Shown: positions 47,833-55,829 of the stretch, in pieces
Position numbering within the stretch: the first letter of the stretch is position 1
Layout: the number at the start of each line of letters is the position of its first letter
Source: Pseudovibrio japonicus
GTDB lineage: Bacteria > Pseudomonadota > Alphaproteobacteria > Rhizobiales > Stappiaceae
Length of the DNA stretch: 64,000 nt
Direction of reading: 5' to 3'
Assembly (NCBI RefSeq): GCF_014651595.1
Contig: NZ_BMXE01000001.1
Coordinates: 310,001 to 374,000 of the forward strand
Notes under the pieces: model-generated
What the model was told of the DNA's origin: nothing
The model's input: only the letters and a program-made list of their open reading frames with translations
Databases searched by the model: none
Translations under genes and position numbers: made by a program

Positions 47833-48778
47833 CCAGAAGTTCCCCTTCCTGCTCGATCAACTCTTCTACGCGGACGGTGTACGACCCTGCGACCTGACCG
47901 AGACGGCAGTTAAACAAGGGCTGGCCGTTGCATTCGAGCTGGACGGCAGTCTTTGGTGTGGCATTCAATTCAAGAACAAGCCCAACCTCGAACTGCGCCA
48001 CTTCTTCCAGCGTCATGCGCTGCTCTTCGAGAATGGCGGTAAGCTGGACTTCGGTGCGCTGAACTTCCTGCTGGAACTGTTTCGTCCAACGGGTATCGCG
48101 ACCTGCAACTTCGCCGGAAAGCACCTGTGTCAGGTTCTCGCGCAGTGGATTGAGCACCGACTGAGGAATGATGATGAATATCTCACCTTCACGACCAATG
48201 ATCTCCGCTGTCATCTTCGCAAGTACGCACGGATTACTTTTCCGCCCGGTCTGCGCAAATTCCATTCGGTTTTCGAGGCGCTCGACTTTCAGCGACGTAT
48301 CGGCGATAGCCTCAAACGCGGTCTCCAGCGCCGTCGCTGCTTCCTGAAACATTCGATAGGCGAGCCGCTGCTCTACGTTGGTCAAGGCGCGATCTTCCAA
48401 GAACGCTTCTTCCTCACCATCGCCACCGAGAAGAACCTCAACCATGGAGAAGATGAAGGCACGGTCAAAACCGAGCAAGATACGCGCGTCCCACTCCTGC
48501 GCATGAAGAACAGCAACAACAGCGCGATCCTCATACTGCTCAAGTGCATCACCGATGCGCTCGTTGGAGACTGACTCTACAGCCAGATACGGCGCAGTTG
48601 CAGCCATCTGGCGGAGCGTATCAATGTACTGACGCGCCATCCGGTCAAAGACCACGTGCAGCATGGGGAGACGATCAACACCAAGACCCGCCGCGTCCAG
48701 CAGGCGAGAAGGAAGATCCATCTTGGCACCCTGAGCGGCAATCATCTCTTCGCTCATTTCCATTTCTTGCGGATCCAT
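47813..48778 (-). CDS. fliM: Flagellar motor switch protein FliM
   Basis: A 321-residue C-ring protein. The middle domain has GFDRAFIFSMVEVLLGGDGE and LTNVEQRLAYRMFQEAATAL; the C-terminal SpoA domain has EVGLVLELNATPKTAVQLEC and PLFNCRLGQVAGSYTVRVEE. The N-terminus (MDPQEMEMSEEMIAAQGAKM) lacks the usual LSQ.EIDALL peptide that binds phospho-CheY. One-base overlap with the motA stop (TAATG). Confidence 0.94.
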   Translation of the reverse strand: MDPQEMEMSEEMIAAQGAKMDLPSRLLDAAGLGVDRLPMLHVVFDRMARQYIDTLRQMAATAPYLAVESVSNERIGDALEQYEDRAVVAVLHAQEWDARILLGFDRAFIFSMVEVLLGGDGEEEAFLEDRALTNVEQRLAYRMFQEAATALETAFEAIADTSLKVERLENRMEFAQTGRKSNPCVLAKMTAEIIGREGEIFIIIPQSVLNPLRENLTQVLSGEVAGRDTRWTKQFQQEVQRTEVQLTAILEEQRMTLEEVAQFEVGLVLELNATPKTAVQLECNGQPLFNCRLGQVAGSYTVRVEELIEQEGELLDDILSN

Positions 48779-49668
48779 TACGCCTCACCTTCCGCGGCAG
48801 CAGCGGCCACAGCAGGACCAGCAGTCATTGTTTCCACCTCAACTTCATCAATTGTCGGACGATCATCTGCACCGATGGTTTTGCGACCATGCTCCAGAGC
48901 AATCTGCGGCGCTGCGCCATTCATAAAGGCAAGCAGCGTTTGCTTCACCTCGATATAGAGACGGTAGCGCTGTTCGCGGACGGCCTTGATCTTGACCGCA
49001 ATTGGGCTAACAATGCCGTAGGACAAGAAAATTCCAAGGAATGTACCAACGAGTGCAGCACCAATCAGGTTACCAAGTATCTCCGGCTCCTGATCAATCG
49101 CTCCCATAGCCTTAATAATACCAAGCACAGCAGCGACAATGCCAAGAGCGGGCAGAGTTTCAGCCACAATACTCAAAGCCTGATAAGGCTTCATCTCTTC
49201 ACGACCAAGCGTGTGCAGCTCTTCATCCATCAGCGCCTCAATCTCATGAGGGCGAACATTTCCAATGATAATGAGACGGAAGTAATCGCAGATGAAACTT
49301 GTCAGTGAGACATTGGCAAGAACCCGCGGAAAACGCTGAAACAATTCAGCCTCTTCCGGCCTGTCAATAATTTGCTCAACGTCGTTACGCCCTTTTGCAC
49401 GAAGGGTTCTCATAAGCCCATAAAGCACACTAAGCGTATCCAGATGGTCACGCTTTGTAGGCTTTGCGTTCAGCAACGCCTCCTGAATACCACGTCCGGT
49501 ATCCTTAATCGTTTTGAAGGTGTTTGCCACCACGAACGTACCAAAGGCAGCGCCCCCAACAATCAGCAGCTCAAAAGGTTGCCACAGCACCTTCATATAG
49601 CCACCCATAGCAACATAACCACCAATGATGGATCCAATAACGATCACCAGACCGACTAGAATATTCAA
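48778..49668 (-). CDS. motA: Flagellar stator protein MotA (probable TTG start)
   Basis: A 296-residue, four-helix stator subunit. NILVGLVIVIGSIIGGYVAM GG-type N-terminus, FELLIVGGAAFGTFVVANTF, the cytoplasmic loop with RPHEIEALMDEEL, and LPALGIVAAVLGIIKAMGAI plus LGNLIGAALVGTFLGIFLSY in helices 3-4. TTG 49668 matches the family start and has GGAG six bases upstream; a second TTG at 49695 with AGGA is the alternative. Ala/Glu-rich C-terminal tail. Confidence 0.93.
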   Translation of the reverse strand: MNILVGLVIVIGSIIGGYVAMGGYMKVLWQPFELLIVGGAAFGTFVVANTFKTIKDTGRGIQEALLNAKPTKRDHLDTLSVLYGLMRTLRAKGRNDVEQIIDRPEEAELFQRFPRVLANVSLTSFICDYFRLIIIGNVRPHEIEALMDEELHTLGREEMKPYQALSIVAETLPALGIVAAVLGIIKAMGAIDQEPEILGNLIGAALVGTFLGIFLSYGIVSPIAVKIKAVREQRYRLYIEVKQTLLAFMNGAAPQIALEHGRKTIGADDRPTIDEVEVETMTAGPAVAAAAAEGEA

Positions 49669-49988
49669 TTTGCGCTCCACACACTTATTGGACAAGCACT
49701 TTTCCTAGTTTGTGGTAGCGAGGCTTACTTGTCCGAAACTGGCGTGAAGAAATTCAGATCGCCACATATCCAGCTACAGGTTCAGACAAGCCATCTGAAG
49801 CATTCTCTTGTCGTATTTGAGTGTAGACAAGTTTGTTATGATCGACACAACAGTGCAGTACGCTATGTCCACCATAGCCTGAGTACCTCCGCGAGATACT
49901 CAGCCATGGATCATCTGGTCACCTGCCGAGCACTCCGTTTTGAGCAACAAACCTTCACCAACAAGTCGTTCGGACCTGGAGCATAAAC
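49669..49988. promoter_or_regulatory. Divergent motA/flgF control region with five GACAAG repeats
   Basis: A 320-bp spacer between the minus-strand motA unit and the plus-strand flgF unit. It contains GACAAG at 49691-49696, 49785-49790 and 49826-49831 and its complement CTTGTC at 49728-49733 and 49807-49812. The copy at 49785 lies within the inverted repeat TTCAGA-7-TCTGAA (49782-49800). About 0.15 copies would be expected by chance in this length. Plausibly the binding array of a flagellar master regulator such as FtcR, encoded 3 kb away (inference). Confidence 0.6.
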
Positions 49989-50714
49989 ATGATTGTATCT
50001 TCTCTTTACGTCTCCCTTTCCGGGCAGATGGCGCTGGAACGCAGACTTGATACCGTTGCACGAAATGTAGCCAATATGGAAACTGCGGGTTATCGCGCGG
50101 ATGAGGTCAAGTTCGACAGTCTTGTAAAACGCCCGGGGCAAGATCCGGTGTCCTTTGCATCGACTGGAGAAACCTACATCTCAAGAGAAGCAGGAGCCGT
50201 CAAACAAACCGGCAACTCGCTTGATGTAGCGATTGAAGGCAAGGGCTGGCTGGGGGTGCAAACCGGAAATGGCGTAGCCTATACTCGTGATGGTCGCTTC
50301 CAGATCGGAACCGACGGTATTCTCAGAAGTATCGAAGGCAACCCAATCCTCGACAGTGGCAATGCTCCCATAATCCTCGACCCACTAGGTGGTGCACCAG
50401 AGATTGCCAAGGACGGCTCAATCTATCAGGAAGATCGCCAAGTTGGGGTTCTCGGCCTCTTCTCCATTCCTGAAGATGCAAAACTAAGCCGGGCAGGCAA
50501 TTCAGCGGTCATACCTGATGCATTGGCAGAACCGGTGCAGGATTTTGCAGAGAACGGCTTTGTTCAGGGATTTGTTGAGGGATCCAATATCAATCCAATC
50601 TCGGAAATCACCAAGCTCATTACCATCACGCGCGCATTTGAAAGCACAAACTCGATGATGCAGAGCGTGGAGAGCATTCGCCAGCAGACAATTCGTAAGC
50701 TCGGAGAGAGCTGA
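49989..50714 (+). CDS. flgF: Proximal rod protein FlgF
   Basis: A 241-residue rod protein. N-terminus SLSGQMALERRLDTVARNVA with NMETAGYRADEVKFDSLV, middle LDVAIEGKGWLGVQTGNGVA, and C-terminus NPISEITKLITITRAFEST. It opens the plus-strand flagellar unit; its TGA overlaps the next ATG. Confidence 0.96.
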   Translation: MIVSSLYVSLSGQMALERRLDTVARNVANMETAGYRADEVKFDSLVKRPGQDPVSFASTGETYISREAGAVKQTGNSLDVAIEGKGWLGVQTGNGVAYTRDGRFQIGTDGILRSIEGNPILDSGNAPIILDPLGGAPEIAKDGSIYQEDRQVGVLGLFSIPEDAKLSRAGNSAVIPDALAEPVQDFAENGFVQGFVEGSNINPISEITKLITITRAFESTNSMMQSVESIRQQTIRKLGES

Positions 50715-51403
50715 TGGCAGTCAATCCAGTTCAATCAATTTCTGGTGGCTCTGAACAGAACCGTACCCACGGTGCGTCCAGCAACGCAAAGACCTCTACC
50801 GCTGAGCCGTTTAGCCTCGGGGAGCTGCTGGATATCGTGAACCCGCTGCAGCACATCCCCGGTGTCAATACACTCTACCGCGCAATCACAGGTGATGAAG
50901 CTTCCGTTCGCTCCCGTGTGGCAGGGAGTTCTTTGTACGGGATGGTTGGCGGGCCCTTGGGAATGGCCGGACTTGTTGCCGGTAACCTTGCAGAGATGAA
51001 GATCTCTGGTGTGCTGGATGCGGAAAAGGCACAGACTGAAAGCTCAACAGCAGTGAACATTATTGAGCGAAAGATCAGCCCGGCACCCCACTTGCCAGAG
51101 CCTGCAGCGGATATGGCCTCTTCTTTACAACGAGGCATACCAATCCTGCCGGTGCAATCTGGAGATATCCCACCGCTGTTTGGAAATGTTGCATCTCATC
51201 AAGGGATCTCCATGGGGCAAGAAGACATGTTTCTCGAAGCTCTGTCTAGTCACAGCGAGCGCAATGAGGTGACTGAGGCTGACGATGACACCGCAACCTT
51301 GCCAAACGTTGAGAAGCTCTCTCTGGATGCACGAAACCTACTGTCTGAGGACCTTCTCAAGCAGTTACAAGAGCGGCATCGCAAGACAATTGCACACAGC
51401 TAA
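50714..51403 (+). CDS. Uncharacterised flagellar-locus protein (NPLQHIPGVNTLYRAITGD family)
   Basis: A 229-residue protein with a conserved N-terminal segment LGELLDIVNPLQHIPGVNTL, continuing YRAITGDEASVRSRVAGSSL and a Gly-rich hydrophobic patch (YGMVGGPLGMAGLVAGNLAE). This segment recurs in uncharacterised alphaproteobacterial proteins (from memory). The rest (about residues 110-229) is polar and probably disordered. No signal peptide. It overlaps flgF (TGATG) and precedes fliI, so it is coupled to rod and export-ATPase genes. Confidence 0.82.
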   Translation: MAVNPVQSISGGSEQNRTHGASSNAKTSTAEPFSLGELLDIVNPLQHIPGVNTLYRAITGDEASVRSRVAGSSLYGMVGGPLGMAGLVAGNLAEMKISGVLDAEKAQTESSTAVNIIERKISPAPHLPEPAADMASSLQRGIPILPVQSGDIPPLFGNVASHQGISMGQEDMFLEALSSHSERNEVTEADDDTATLPNVEKLSLDARNLLSEDLLKQLQERHRKTIAHS

Positions 51404-51421
51404 TACTTCAAAAGGTTGTTT

Positions 51422-52738
51422 ATGACCGCCCTTGAGCGCATTCAAGAACTTACCACCCAAATTCCAACCAGTTCGTGGAATATTGAGATCAGCGGAACCC
51501 TCTGCGAGGTCACTCCTAACCACCTTCGCGTTAAGGGGCTTTCCGGCGGCGTCAATCTGGGCGACCAGGTCTCCTACAAGAGCAACAACGGCGAAGAATT
51601 CGCGGAGGTCATCCGCATTGAGCCCAATAGCGTGCTTGTGAAGCCTTATGCCTCCAGATCAGACGTTGGACTTGGCATCAAGGTTAAGCGCTGTGGGGAG
51701 CTGAGTTTTTATCCCGACAATTCCTGGCGCGGTCGGATCATCAACGCTTTTGGGCACCCTATCGACAACCTTGGACCTATGGCAGAAGGGCCCGCGGCTG
51801 CCTCTTTCGACAGACTTCCCCCTCCCCCCGTGCATCGTGCCCGTGTCAAAGATACTGCTTTGACCGGGGTCCGGGTTCTTGATCTCTTTACCCCGATCTG
51901 CCATGGGCAGCGCCTTGGTATTTTCGCGGGCTCTGGTGTTGGAAAATCAACGCTGCTCTCCATGATCGCACGAAGTAACTCTTTCGATACAGTTGTGATT
52001 GGTCTGATTGGTGAGCGCGGCCGCGAGGTACGAGAATTTGTGGAAGAGACACTTGGTGATCAACTCTCCAAGTCCGTGGTGGTGGTCGCGACTGGCGATG
52101 AAAGCCCGATGATGCGTCGACTTGCACCCAAGACAGCGATGACGGTGGCGGAACACTTCCGAGATCAGGGACAATCCGTGTTGCTGGTCGTTGATAGCGT
52201 TACACGATACGCTCACGCCCTGCGCGATGTTGCACTAGCAGCGGGAGAACCAGCCCTTTCGCGTGGCTATCCTCCAAGCGTTTTTTCTGAACTTCCTCTG
52301 CTGCTGGAGCGTGCTGGTCCCGGCGTTGAAGGTAGCGGCATGATGACTGCCATCTTCTCGGTGCTGGTTGACGGCGATGACCATAACGATCCGGTTGCTG
52401 ACAATATCCGAGGTCTTCTGGACGGCCACGTGGTTCTGGACCGGCATATTGCCGAGGAAGGTCGTTATCCTGCTGTGAACGTGTTGGGCTCGATCTCGCG
52501 CCTTGCACAGAGTTGCTGGTCGCCTCAGGAGCGTGATCTCATTATGAAGCTTAAGGCGATGATCGCGAAATTTGAGGATACCAAGGACCTGCGCACTATG
52601 GGCGGATATAAGGAAGGCGTCGATCCGTTCCTTGATCAGGCTATCGAGATTTCCCCCAAGGTATACAATGCGCTTGTCCAGGGGTTGGACGCACCTTCAA
52701 GTCAGGACGCCTTCGCTGAACTTGCACAGCTTTTGTGA
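51422..52738 (+). CDS. fliI: Flagellar export ATPase FliI
   Basis: A 438-residue F1-beta-like ATPase. Walker A is GSGVGKST (in LGIFAGSGVGKSTLLSMIA), then VIGLIGERGREVREFVEE, Walker B VLLVVDSVTRYAHALRDV, and GYPPSVFSELPLLLERAG. It energises flagellar export with FliH and FliJ. ATG 51422 has AAGG six bases upstream. Confidence 0.97.
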   Translation: MTALERIQELTTQIPTSSWNIEISGTLCEVTPNHLRVKGLSGGVNLGDQVSYKSNNGEEFAEVIRIEPNSVLVKPYASRSDVGLGIKVKRCGELSFYPDNSWRGRIINAFGHPIDNLGPMAEGPAAASFDRLPPPPVHRARVKDTALTGVRVLDLFTPICHGQRLGIFAGSGVGKSTLLSMIARSNSFDTVVIGLIGERGREVREFVEETLGDQLSKSVVVVATGDESPMMRRLAPKTAMTVAEHFRDQGQSVLLVVDSVTRYAHALRDVALAAGEPALSRGYPPSVFSELPLLLERAGPGVEGSGMMTAIFSVLVDGDDHNDPVADNIRGLLDGHVVLDRHIAEEGRYPAVNVLGSISRLAQSCWSPQERDLIMKLKAMIAKFEDTKDLRTMGGYKEGVDPFLDQAIEISPKVYNALVQGLDAPSSQDAFAELAQLL

Positions 52739-52760
52739 GGTGGGGCCGGAGAGCGTCAAA

Positions 52761-52796
52761 CAACAAAAAAGGCTGCATAAGCAGCCTTTTTTGTTG
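52761..52796. terminator. Bidirectional terminator, fliI / ftcR
   Basis: A perfect 16-bp inverted repeat (52761-52776 with 52781-52796) around ATAA, containing GGCTGC/GCAGCC with six A on one side and six T on the other. It serves the convergent fliI and ftcR transcripts. Confidence 0.95.
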
Positions 52797-53471
52797 TTAC
52801 AGCGAATTGATAATGTAGCCAAGGTAGCGTTTTGAATCGATGGGGTCGTACCCCATTTGACTACGCAGCTTTTTCCTCAGCTTACTTATGTGGCTTTCAA
52901 TGACATTCTCGTCAACTTCGCTCTCAAATATACCGTAGACGAAGTTGTAGATCTGAGTCTTTGTAAGACGTCGGCCATTGTTTTGTGCAAGATACTCAAG
53001 AATACGACGCTCTCTGCGCGGCAGCGCCAATGTCTTCCCGTTTATTTCGGGATCCCTCCCATCGAAAAACACAGTTAAACCACCAAGCTCGACATTGATG
53101 CTCTGGTTTGTTGTTCTCCGCTTAATTGCGTTTACACGCGCAAGTATTTCTTGCGGATGTACTGGCTTTCGAACAACATCATCTACGCCAGCAGCAAAAA
53201 GTTTCAGCGTCTGCTCAAGAGCCGGGCTGCTATTGAGAACCAATACCGGCTTTTGAGTGCACCTGCGGCGTATGATCTGCGGGAAGTTTTCCCTCTCTCC
53301 AATCTCGCCGATCAAAATTGCCTCGACGGCCTCAAATTCAGTCTCAGGCGCAGTATTTAACCAATCCCGAAAATCATCCGGGCTAAAGCCACTTGTCGAA
53401 ATACCTTCTCGCTCAAATCCTGATGCATACCCATCGGTCACAAGCCGTTGTTCATCAACAATTAAATACAT
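52797..53471 (-). CDS. ftcR: Flagellar transcriptional regulator FtcR/Rem, OmpR family
   Basis: The 224-residue protein has a receiver-like N-terminal domain and a C-terminal winged HTH (about residues 125-224: [49 protein letters not shown]). It matches FtcR of Brucella and Rem of Sinorhizobium, OmpR-type activators of flagellar genes. The receiver keeps Asp6/Glu7 and Lys102 but has Gly55-Glu56 (AILIGEIG) where the phospho-acceptor Asp belongs, so phosphorylation there is unlikely. ATG 53471 (AGG upstream) preferred over GTG 53474. Confidence 0.92.
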   Translation of the reverse strand: MYLIVDEQRLVTDGYASGFEREGISTSGFSPDDFRDWLNTAPETEFEAVEAILIGEIGERENFPQIIRRRCTQKPVLVLNSSPALEQTLKLFAAGVDDVVRKPVHPQEILARVNAIKRRTTNQSINVELGGLTVFFDGRDPEINGKTLALPRRERRILEYLAQNNGRRLTKTQIYNFVYGIFESEVDENVIESHISKLRKKLRSQMGYDPIDSKRYLGYIINSL

Positions 53472-54225
53472 CACCCCAACCTATTCATTCCAAAATGAAT
53501 ACACTGCTGGTAAATCAGAGAAACGCTTCCTGTCAATTTCTCATAAAGTTTTTTTACAGTCCAGACCAAGTAAAAGCATAAGACAAACTATAGTAATTAT
53601 AATAGAAAATAAAAATAAATTTTACTTTGAATTTTAATTTAATGCAAATTACGGGTGCTAAAAACTGCCATTTTTCGAATTCTGCGAGATGCGAAACTCT
53701 ATTTTCAATACCTCGATTTTTCATACCGTGATATTTTAAGGGCATATTTTTGCCACATATTCACCACAAATAAGTTCGCGTTAAGCGCGAAAATTCCTTG
53801 GGATAAACTATTTGCAGTTTTAAGTTTGCTCATGACGCTGCAAGGAGTAGAATCGAAAAAAGGTCTTAAATCGGAGAAAACATCGCGTATTATTACGTAC
53901 GAATGCAATTGTAGTTCCGATGTGGATTTATGGAATATGCTCCGTTAACCAATCAATTCTTAGTAGGCATCATTTACCTACTTCAAAATTGAATTAATTC
54001 TCCTAGAACTTTAGATAATTAAGATTGCAATACTCTCTAATACTGATCGCACTCGGGTTCCAATATGCGCGCAAACTGCTTCTCTTCTTAGGATCAGATC
54101 TGCAGCTAACAGGTGGACATATTTAACTTTTGGATGAGTTTCATCTCAGGTTATGTACTATTGCGTTTCGACCCAAATAAACCTATTTGCACATCCAAAA
54201 GAAATCGGCTCGTGCAGGAGACACA
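53472..54225. other. AT-rich gene-free region upstream of ftcR and ugd
   Basis: About 750 bp, clearly AT-richer than the rest, especially 53560-54000. It holds the divergent promoters of ftcR and ugd. A 97-codon plus-strand frame at 53655-53948 has unusual composition and no Shine-Dalgarno and is not convincing as a gene. No tRNA, repeat family or mobile-element end was seen. Its composition suggests a regulatory island or the remnant of transferred DNA. Confidence 0.5.
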
Positions 54226-55542
54226 ATGTTAATCACGGTAATAGGCAGCGGCTACGTTGGATTGGTTTCAGGCACGTGTTTTGCTGACTTTGGACACGAC
54301 GTCATCTGCGTTGATAAAGCAGAAGACAAGATTGAGAAACTCAAGGGCGGCCAGATCCCAATTTACGAGCCGGGGCTGGAAGAGCTGGTGGCCAGCAATG
54401 TAAAAGCGGGCCGTTTAAGTTTCACAACTGAGCTGTCTGATGCTGTTCGCACGGCTGATGTTGTTTTCATTGCTGTTGGTACCCCTTCTCGCCGAGGCGA
54501 CGGGCATGCTGACTTGAGCTATGTGTATGCCGCCGCAAAAGAGATTGCTGCTTCGCTTGATGGTTTCACAGTTGTTGTCACTAAATCAACGGTTCCGGTA
54601 GGCACCGGGGATGAAGTGGAACGTATTATTCGTGAAACCAATCCTGACGCAGACTTCGAGGTTGTTTCAAACCCTGAGTTTTTGCGAGAAGGAGCGGCGA
54701 TCAATGACTTCAAACGTCCCGATCGTATCGTTGTAGGCTTGACCGATGAGCGGGCGAAGTCGGTGATGACAGAAGTCTATCGTCCTTTGTATCTCAACCG
54801 TGCTCCACTCGTATTCACCAGCCGTCGTACCTCTGAACTCATCAAATATGCCGGAAATGCTTTTTTGGCCATGAAGATCACCTTCATCAATGAGCTTGCC
54901 GATCTCAGTGAAGCTGTTGGTGCGGATGTTCAGGATGTTGCACGCGGTATCGGACTTGATAACCGTATTGGTGCGAAGTTCCTCAATGCAGGCCCGGGTT
55001 ATGGTGGTTCCTGTTTCCCGAAGGACACTCTTGCCCTTGTTAAGACCGCTCAAGACCATTCCAGCCCGGTCCGCCTGATCGAGACCACTTGTTCCATCAA
55101 TGATCAACGCAAACGCTCCATGTCCAAGAAAGTTGCGGAAGCTGTTGGTGGCGACGTGCGCGGTAAAAAAATCGCGGTGTTGGGTTTAACCTTCAAGCCA
55201 AACACGGACGACATGCGCGACAGCCCTGCCCTTTCCATTATCCAGGCTCTTCAAGATAAAGGGGCTGAAATCCACGCCTACGACCCGGAAGGTATGGACT
55301 CGGCTGCGCAACTCACGGAGCATGTTACATTTGGCAGTGACGCCTATGAGATTGCAAAGGATGCGCATGCTCTAGTGATCATTACAGAATGGAATGCATT
55401 CCGCGCACTCGATTTTGGCCGTCTGAAGAAAGATATGGCTGCCCCTGTCCTTGTGGATCTACGCAATATCTACGGTAAAGATGAGGTTGCCAAATATGGC
55501 TTCTCCTATACTTGCGTAGGCCGTCCTGATCAGGAAATATAG
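54226..55542 (+). CDS. ugd: UDP-glucose 6-dehydrogenase
   Basis: A 438-residue enzyme oxidising UDP-glucose to UDP-glucuronate with NAD, supplying acidic sugars for exopolysaccharide or envelope glycans. N-terminal Rossmann motif GSGYVGLVSG, then FIAVGTPSRRGDGHADLSYV, KSTVPVGTG, the catalytic cysteine in GPGYGGSCFPKDTLAL, and LGLTFKPNTDDMRDSPAL at the C-terminal domain. ATG 54226 has GGAG upstream; 54187 is a frame extension. Its promoter must lie in the AT-rich region. Confidence 0.96.
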   Translation: MLITVIGSGYVGLVSGTCFADFGHDVICVDKAEDKIEKLKGGQIPIYEPGLEELVASNVKAGRLSFTTELSDAVRTADVVFIAVGTPSRRGDGHADLSYVYAAAKEIAASLDGFTVVVTKSTVPVGTGDEVERIIRETNPDADFEVVSNPEFLREGAAINDFKRPDRIVVGLTDERAKSVMTEVYRPLYLNRAPLVFTSRRTSELIKYAGNAFLAMKITFINELADLSEAVGADVQDVARGIGLDNRIGAKFLNAGPGYGGSCFPKDTLALVKTAQDHSSPVRLIETTCSINDQRKRSMSKKVAEAVGGDVRGKKIAVLGLTFKPNTDDMRDSPALSIIQALQDKGAEIHAYDPEGMDSAAQLTEHVTFGSDAYEIAKDAHALVIITEWNAFRALDFGRLKKDMAAPVLVDLRNIYGKDEVAKYGFSYTCVGRPDQEI

Positions 55543-55552
55543 TTGATAAAGG

Positions 55553-55583
55553 CCCGGTAACGATTTCTTTTGCCGGGTTTTTT
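55553..55583 (+). terminator. Terminator after ugd
   Basis: CCCGGTAA (55553-55560) pairs with TTGCCGGG (55570-55577, one G-U pair), followed by six T, 10 bp past the ugd stop. Confidence 0.85.
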
Positions 55584-55829
55584 CCGCCTCCCGCACTCCA
55601 TAACAAGTTTTTGGGTGATGTCACCGTAGAGGTGATAATTGCGGTTTGCTTTTGGCGTGCAAGTCATGCGAATTTTAAGTATGACGTGGGCAGATTCTCT
55701 CAGGGCTAATCCCAGGAGCTCTCTTCGCCGAGAACCGACCGCGTTTTTGAGGATTGTGGGAGCCATTTTCAGTTGCTTCACAAGCAGAAATGTAAACAAG
55801 ACTACGTTGCCTCTGGGTGCCCGTGGACT

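Noticed and set aside
53655-53948. A 97-codon plus-strand frame in the AT-rich region
   Set aside because: No Shine-Dalgarno, odd amino acid composition, overlapped by an antisense frame of similar length. A remnant gene cannot be excluded but is not supported.
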